From an uncultured bacterium (GTDB lineage Bacteria; Verrucomicrobiota; Kiritimatiellia; RFP12; UBA1067), in the NCBI GenBank assembly GCA_902775595.1, contig CACYNF010000013.1:1-40631 (forward strand): 40,631 nt of DNA, in the 5' to 3' direction. The notes under the pieces are model-generated. The model was not told where the DNA came from and did no database searches. It saw only the letters and a list, made by a program, of their open reading frames with translations. A program made the position numbers and the translations under genes. Positions 40,382 through 40,631 of the stretch are shown here, piece by piece (the stretch's first letter is position 1; each line of letters starts with the position of its first letter).

Positions 40382-40631
40382 ATGAAAGACATATTGCTTG
40401 CGTTCGTCCATGTGTTCGCCATGATGGCGCCGTGGCTTGTGTTCGGATTCCTGATGGCGGGGATCATCGCCGTGTGGATTCCGCGCAGCTGGGTGAACCG
40501 CATGATGGGCGGCAGCTCAGGCTTTCGCGGAATTCTCCGTGCCGTGGCGATCGGTGTGCCGCTTCCGATCTGCTCTTGCGGCGTGCTGCCGATCGCGGCG
40601 GGGCTTCGCAAGCACGGCGCTGGGAAAGGTC
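40382..40631 (+). CDS. SO_0444-type Cu/Zn efflux permease (3' end outside window)
   Basis: The first ~83 residues of a COG0701-type permease. An opening transmembrane helix (VHVFAMMAPWLVFGFLMAGI) is followed by the signature VPLPICSCGVLPIAAGLRKH. This Cys-containing motif, downstream of a CsoR gene, matches the SO_0444 family of copper/zinc exporters rather than the ArsP permease at 34624, which has a different FCSCSSIP motif. The start ATG has a GGGG-type site. The rest of the protein is beyond the end. Confidence 0.85.
   Translation, partial: MKDILLAFVHVFAMMAPWLVFGFLMAGIIAVWIPRSWVNRMMGGSSGFRGILRAVAIGVPLPICSCGVLPIAAGLRKHGAGKG

Overview
The window is a gene-dense, GC-rich bacterial chromosome segment with 31 intact or near-intact protein genes, two end-truncated genes, three tRNAs and several gene relics. 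The lineage is inferred, not proven. The secreted GH2, GH5/beta-helix and 'YIESTGTQYIDTG' surface proteins, the Bacteroidota-style alpha-2-macroglobulin, many lipoproteins and the sigma-70 promoters point to a host-associated anaerobe of the PVC group (Kiritimatiellota/Lentisphaerota-like). I see no complete IS, prophage, CRISPR array or rRNA.

Left part (1-8.7 kb): housekeeping. It holds the 3' end of valS overlapping ruvA, a secreted tandem-domain esterase, a very short tilS on the minus strand, a Gly-Leu-Ser tRNA cluster with a terminator, speE-speB for polyamines, and a membrane protein whose C-terminal half resembles linalool dehydratase/isomerase. A 27-bp perfect direct repeat (8670 and 10639) brackets a 2-kb island. 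The island holds two gene relics, three iteron-like 23-mers and an AAA/DUF4143 ATPase.

Middle (10.7-26.9 kb): a carbohydrate-degradation operon (GntR regulator with a shortened sensor domain, tandem surface-domain protein, beta-helix-GH5 fusion, GH2), an ogt (MGMT) pseudogene, an unknown basic protein, and a 2044-residue alpha-2-macroglobulin carrying two 57-bp palindromic elements inserted in frame and in opposite orientation. A patatin-like phospholipase follows.

Right part (26.9-40.6 kb): redox and metal stress. It holds a Tat/lipoprotein nitroreductase, a hipBA module, and a decaying redox cluster (flavodoxin with an internal deletion, ABM monooxygenase, Fe-ADH, decapitated TIGR04076 gene) punctuated by mobile inverted repeats. 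A minus-strand arsenic operon follows (arsR, ArsP-type permease, acr3, an ArsE-like/ArsF fusion, arsG). Next come an HD protein, a MarR-cupin pair, a cysteine-rich metallothionein-like lipoprotein with a two-component pair whose kinase lacks its ATPase domain, a cupin lipoprotein, and csoR with an SO_0444-type metal permease running off the end.

Recurring themes are: (1) sigma-70 -10 boxes only 6-8 nt from the start codon, implying many leaderless mRNAs; (2) palindromic repeat families inside or at the edges of genes; (3) several proteins that lost a whole internal or terminal domain in frame; (4) a metal(loid) defence neighbourhood with recognisable operators.
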